This document shows positions 62,539 to 64,000 of a stretch of DNA of 64,000 nt, in pieces. The stretch covers positions 434,001-498,000 of the forward strand of contig NZ_BDAV01000010.1 of the NCBI RefSeq assembly GCF_001612635.1, written 5' to 3'. The notes beneath the pieces are model-generated. The model was not told the DNA's origin. It saw nothing but the letters and a program-made list of their open reading frames with translations, and ran no database searches. Within the stretch, counting starts at the first letter, position 1, and each line of letters begins with the position of its first letter. This DNA comes from Nocardia africana NBRC 100379. GTDB taxonomy: Bacteria > Actinomycetota > Actinomycetes > Mycobacteriales > Mycobacteriaceae. Made by a program: the position numbers and the translations under genes.

Positions 62539-63657
62539 CTACTTTCCGGTTGTGAGATTCGCTCCCGGCGAGAGGATGTCGACTTCCGGTCGCAGGCTCG
62601 GTTCCAGAAAGCCCAGCAGATTCCGGGCCTCCGCTTCGACCTCGGCCGCTTCCCGCGCCGACCATTCCCGGCTCGGGGCGATGCGCAACCGCGCCGCCGA
62701 CTTGTCGGCGAAGACTTTGTAGATGCCGGCCAGAAATCCGTCGATGAGCACAGGACACACCTGAGCGGCCATATGCTGCAGCGGCAGCGGGGCATTCCCC
62801 GGAATGATCCGGCTGCGATCCCGGTGCGACAGCAGCACATTGTCGTACCAGCCCAGCAGCCGGACGGGTGCGGGCAGATCGGGATCGGCGAGTTCGGCGT
62901 CGGCGGCGTCGTAGAGAACGCGGCCGCGCTCGTCGGTGTAGGTGCGCACGCGGTCGCCCAGCCCGTCCAGTATTTCCTTGATACCGAGCAGCCGCGACCA
63001 GGTCTGCACATCCGTCGTTGTCGCCGGGCCGAAGGCGCGCAGATAGCGAATGACCAACTCCTGCACCGGATATGCGTCATCGAGCGGCGCGCCCAGCCAG
63101 GATTCGATGCGCGACCACACCGGTCGGCTGTTGTTCCGCCACAAGCCGCGCGGCGGGGTCTGCAGCACCGGGAGCTGGTAGAGCCAGGTCTGGGTGACGG
63201 CCGTGGTGTCGCGATCGGGATAGTTCTCGACGGCACGGGCCCGCAGGTCCGCCGACGACATCGGCTGCGCCCCCATCACCTTCTCGCCCCGGGCGCGTAC
63301 CTCTTCCGGATCCAGCCCGACCATCGCGCCGTAGAAGAAGCCCTTGCGGAACGGGATCTTCTCCAGTTCCGGCTGAATGTGCGGCGCGATGCGCACCGCA
63401 TCCGCCGCCGTCACCAGGTGAATAGTGGCGCGCATCAAGGTGATTCGCACCAGCGAACGGTTCTCGAGTCCGGCCGAGACCGCCGCCGGGTCGAAATCAC
63501 TGATCCGGCTCCACAATCCGACGTACGGCGGCGTCACATCCTGAGCCTGGAGCCCGACCAGATGTTCACACAGCTGCGGGACCGGCACCGACGACCGCCG
63601 CAGCAGGTGCTGCCGGGCCAGCAGGGTGCGATTCAGAATCCGGTCGGACAGTTTCAT
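62539..63657 (-). CDS. Winged-helix DNA-binding protein, AlkZ/YcaQ-like
   Basis: A 372-residue protein of the HTH_42 family, whose studied members are DNA glycosylases that unhook crosslinks or remove bulky adducts. It opens RILNRTLLARQHLLRR, then VGLQAQD near residue 34 (QxQ, the catalytic motif type of AlkZ), then LVRITLMRATIHLVTAAD, with LLGWYDNVLLSHRDRSRII near 268 and the closing EAEARNLLGFLEP. In antibiotic producers such proteins can give self-resistance, but nothing here links it to the NRPS. It may equally be a general repair enzyme. Confidence 0.82.
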   Translation of the reverse strand: MKLSDRILNRTLLARQHLLRRSSVPVPQLCEHLVGLQAQDVTPPYVGLWSRISDFDPAAVSAGLENRSLVRITLMRATIHLVTAADAVRIAPHIQPELEKIPFRKGFFYGAMVGLDPEEVRARGEKVMGAQPMSSADLRARAVENYPDRDTTAVTQTWLYQLPVLQTPPRGLWRNNSRPVWSRIESWLGAPLDDAYPVQELVIRYLRAFGPATTTDVQTWSRLLGIKEILDGLGDRVRTYTDERGRVLYDAADAELADPDLPAPVRLLGWYDNVLLSHRDRSRIIPGNAPLPLQHMAAQVCPVLIDGFLAGIYKVFADKSAARLRIAPSREWSAREAAEVEAEARNLLGFLEPSLRPEVDILSPGANLTTGK

Positions 63658-63715
63658 GATGCGCTCACCCTACGGCCCGGCACCGACATCCAGCGCGTGC
63701 CGGACGAGGCCCCGC

Positions 63716-64000
63716 TCAGCGGACGGTGACGACGACTTTGCCCTTCGCCGAACGGTTGTCGAGCGCGGCCACCGCGGCCGCCGTCTCCGTCAGCGGGTAC
63801 AGCACGGGCTGCGGCGCCGCGATCCTGCCCGATTCCAGCAGCGGCGCCACCTCGTCCCACTGCTCCTGCAGATAGCCCGGATGGGTCATCACCCATTCGC
63901 CCCAGGCGGCGCCGACCACCTCGACGTTCTTGAGCAGCAGGCGATTCACCTTCACGGTGGGGATTTCGCCGGCGGTGAAGCCGACCACGAGCAACCGCCC
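63716..64000 (-). CDS. Zinc-type/quinone oxidoreductase, C-terminal part (5' end outside window)
   Basis: The last 94 codons of a medium-chain dehydrogenase/reductase of the NADPH:quinone oxidoreductase type. It reads GRLLVVGFTAGEIPTVKVNR, then LLKNVEVVGAAWGEW, then GRIAAPQPVLYPLTETAAAV, and ends ALDNRSAKGKVVVTVR, typical of this family's end. The catalytic and nucleotide-binding parts lie beyond the right edge, so the substrate cannot be guessed. Confidence 0.88.
   Translation of the reverse strand, partial: GRLLVVGFTAGEIPTVKVNRLLLKNVEVVGAAWGEWVMTHPGYLQEQWDEVAPLLESGRIAAPQPVLYPLTETAAAVAALDNRSAKGKVVVTVR

Overview
The window is about 70% GC and reads as an actinomycete of the mycolic-acid group, most likely Nocardia or a close relative. 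The evidence is the rpsL-rpsG-fusA-tuf operon next to an Rv0688-like ferredoxin reductase and a mycofactocin glycosyltransferase (an arrangement like that of Mycobacterium tuberculosis, from memory), a KshB steroid hydroxylase reductase, exact KstR operators, and DUF3558 lipoproteins. Protein families and substrate codes were assigned by eye and memory; no database search was run.

Positions 1-38436 (minus strand) hold two giant non-ribosomal peptide synthetases. The upstream enzyme (20779-38436, 5,885 aa) starts with an EntF-like starter condensation domain, carries five complete modules and ends in a lone C domain. The downstream enzyme overlaps it by one base (TGATG) and stays open for more than 6,900 codons to the left edge, starting A-T and continuing with full C-A-T modules. 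Together they make at least 12 modules. The codes read Ser-X-Ser-Thr-X-Ser-X-X-Ser-Ser-X-X, where X is unassigned. No epimerisation or thioesterase domain, MbtH protein or phosphopantetheinyl transferase is seen in the window. The facing ends of the two proteins carry matching ~90-residue adenylation-like stubs that could join them.

Upstream, still on the minus strand, are a 451-bp gap with a candidate leaderless 42-codon ORF, a GAF-winged-helix regulator (38888-40261), and a mycofactocin glycosyltransferase MftF (40409-41806) without its usual mftA-E partners. A 20-bp palindrome and a repeated CAGGTCACA motif suggest local regulation.

Positions 42-52 kb are mixed small operons: a TetR regulator and kshB, an AlkD-like protein, an Ala/Pro-rich membrane protein, a glutamate-racemase-like protein, a ferredoxin reductase, an SPW membrane protein with its own TetR, and a TetR gene divergent from an MFS pump plus cupin. 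Identical KstR boxes in front of kshB and the ferredoxin reductase tie both to sterol catabolism. A 731-aa low-complexity protein follows and ends at a bidirectional terminator.

Positions 54.4-59 kb are the str operon (minus strand). Beyond it lie two tandem DUF3558 lipoproteins, a LuxR helix-turn-helix remnant abutting hppD, a divergent Lrp/AsnC regulator, an AlkZ-like winged-helix protein, and the 3' end of a zinc-type/quinone oxidoreductase running off the right edge.
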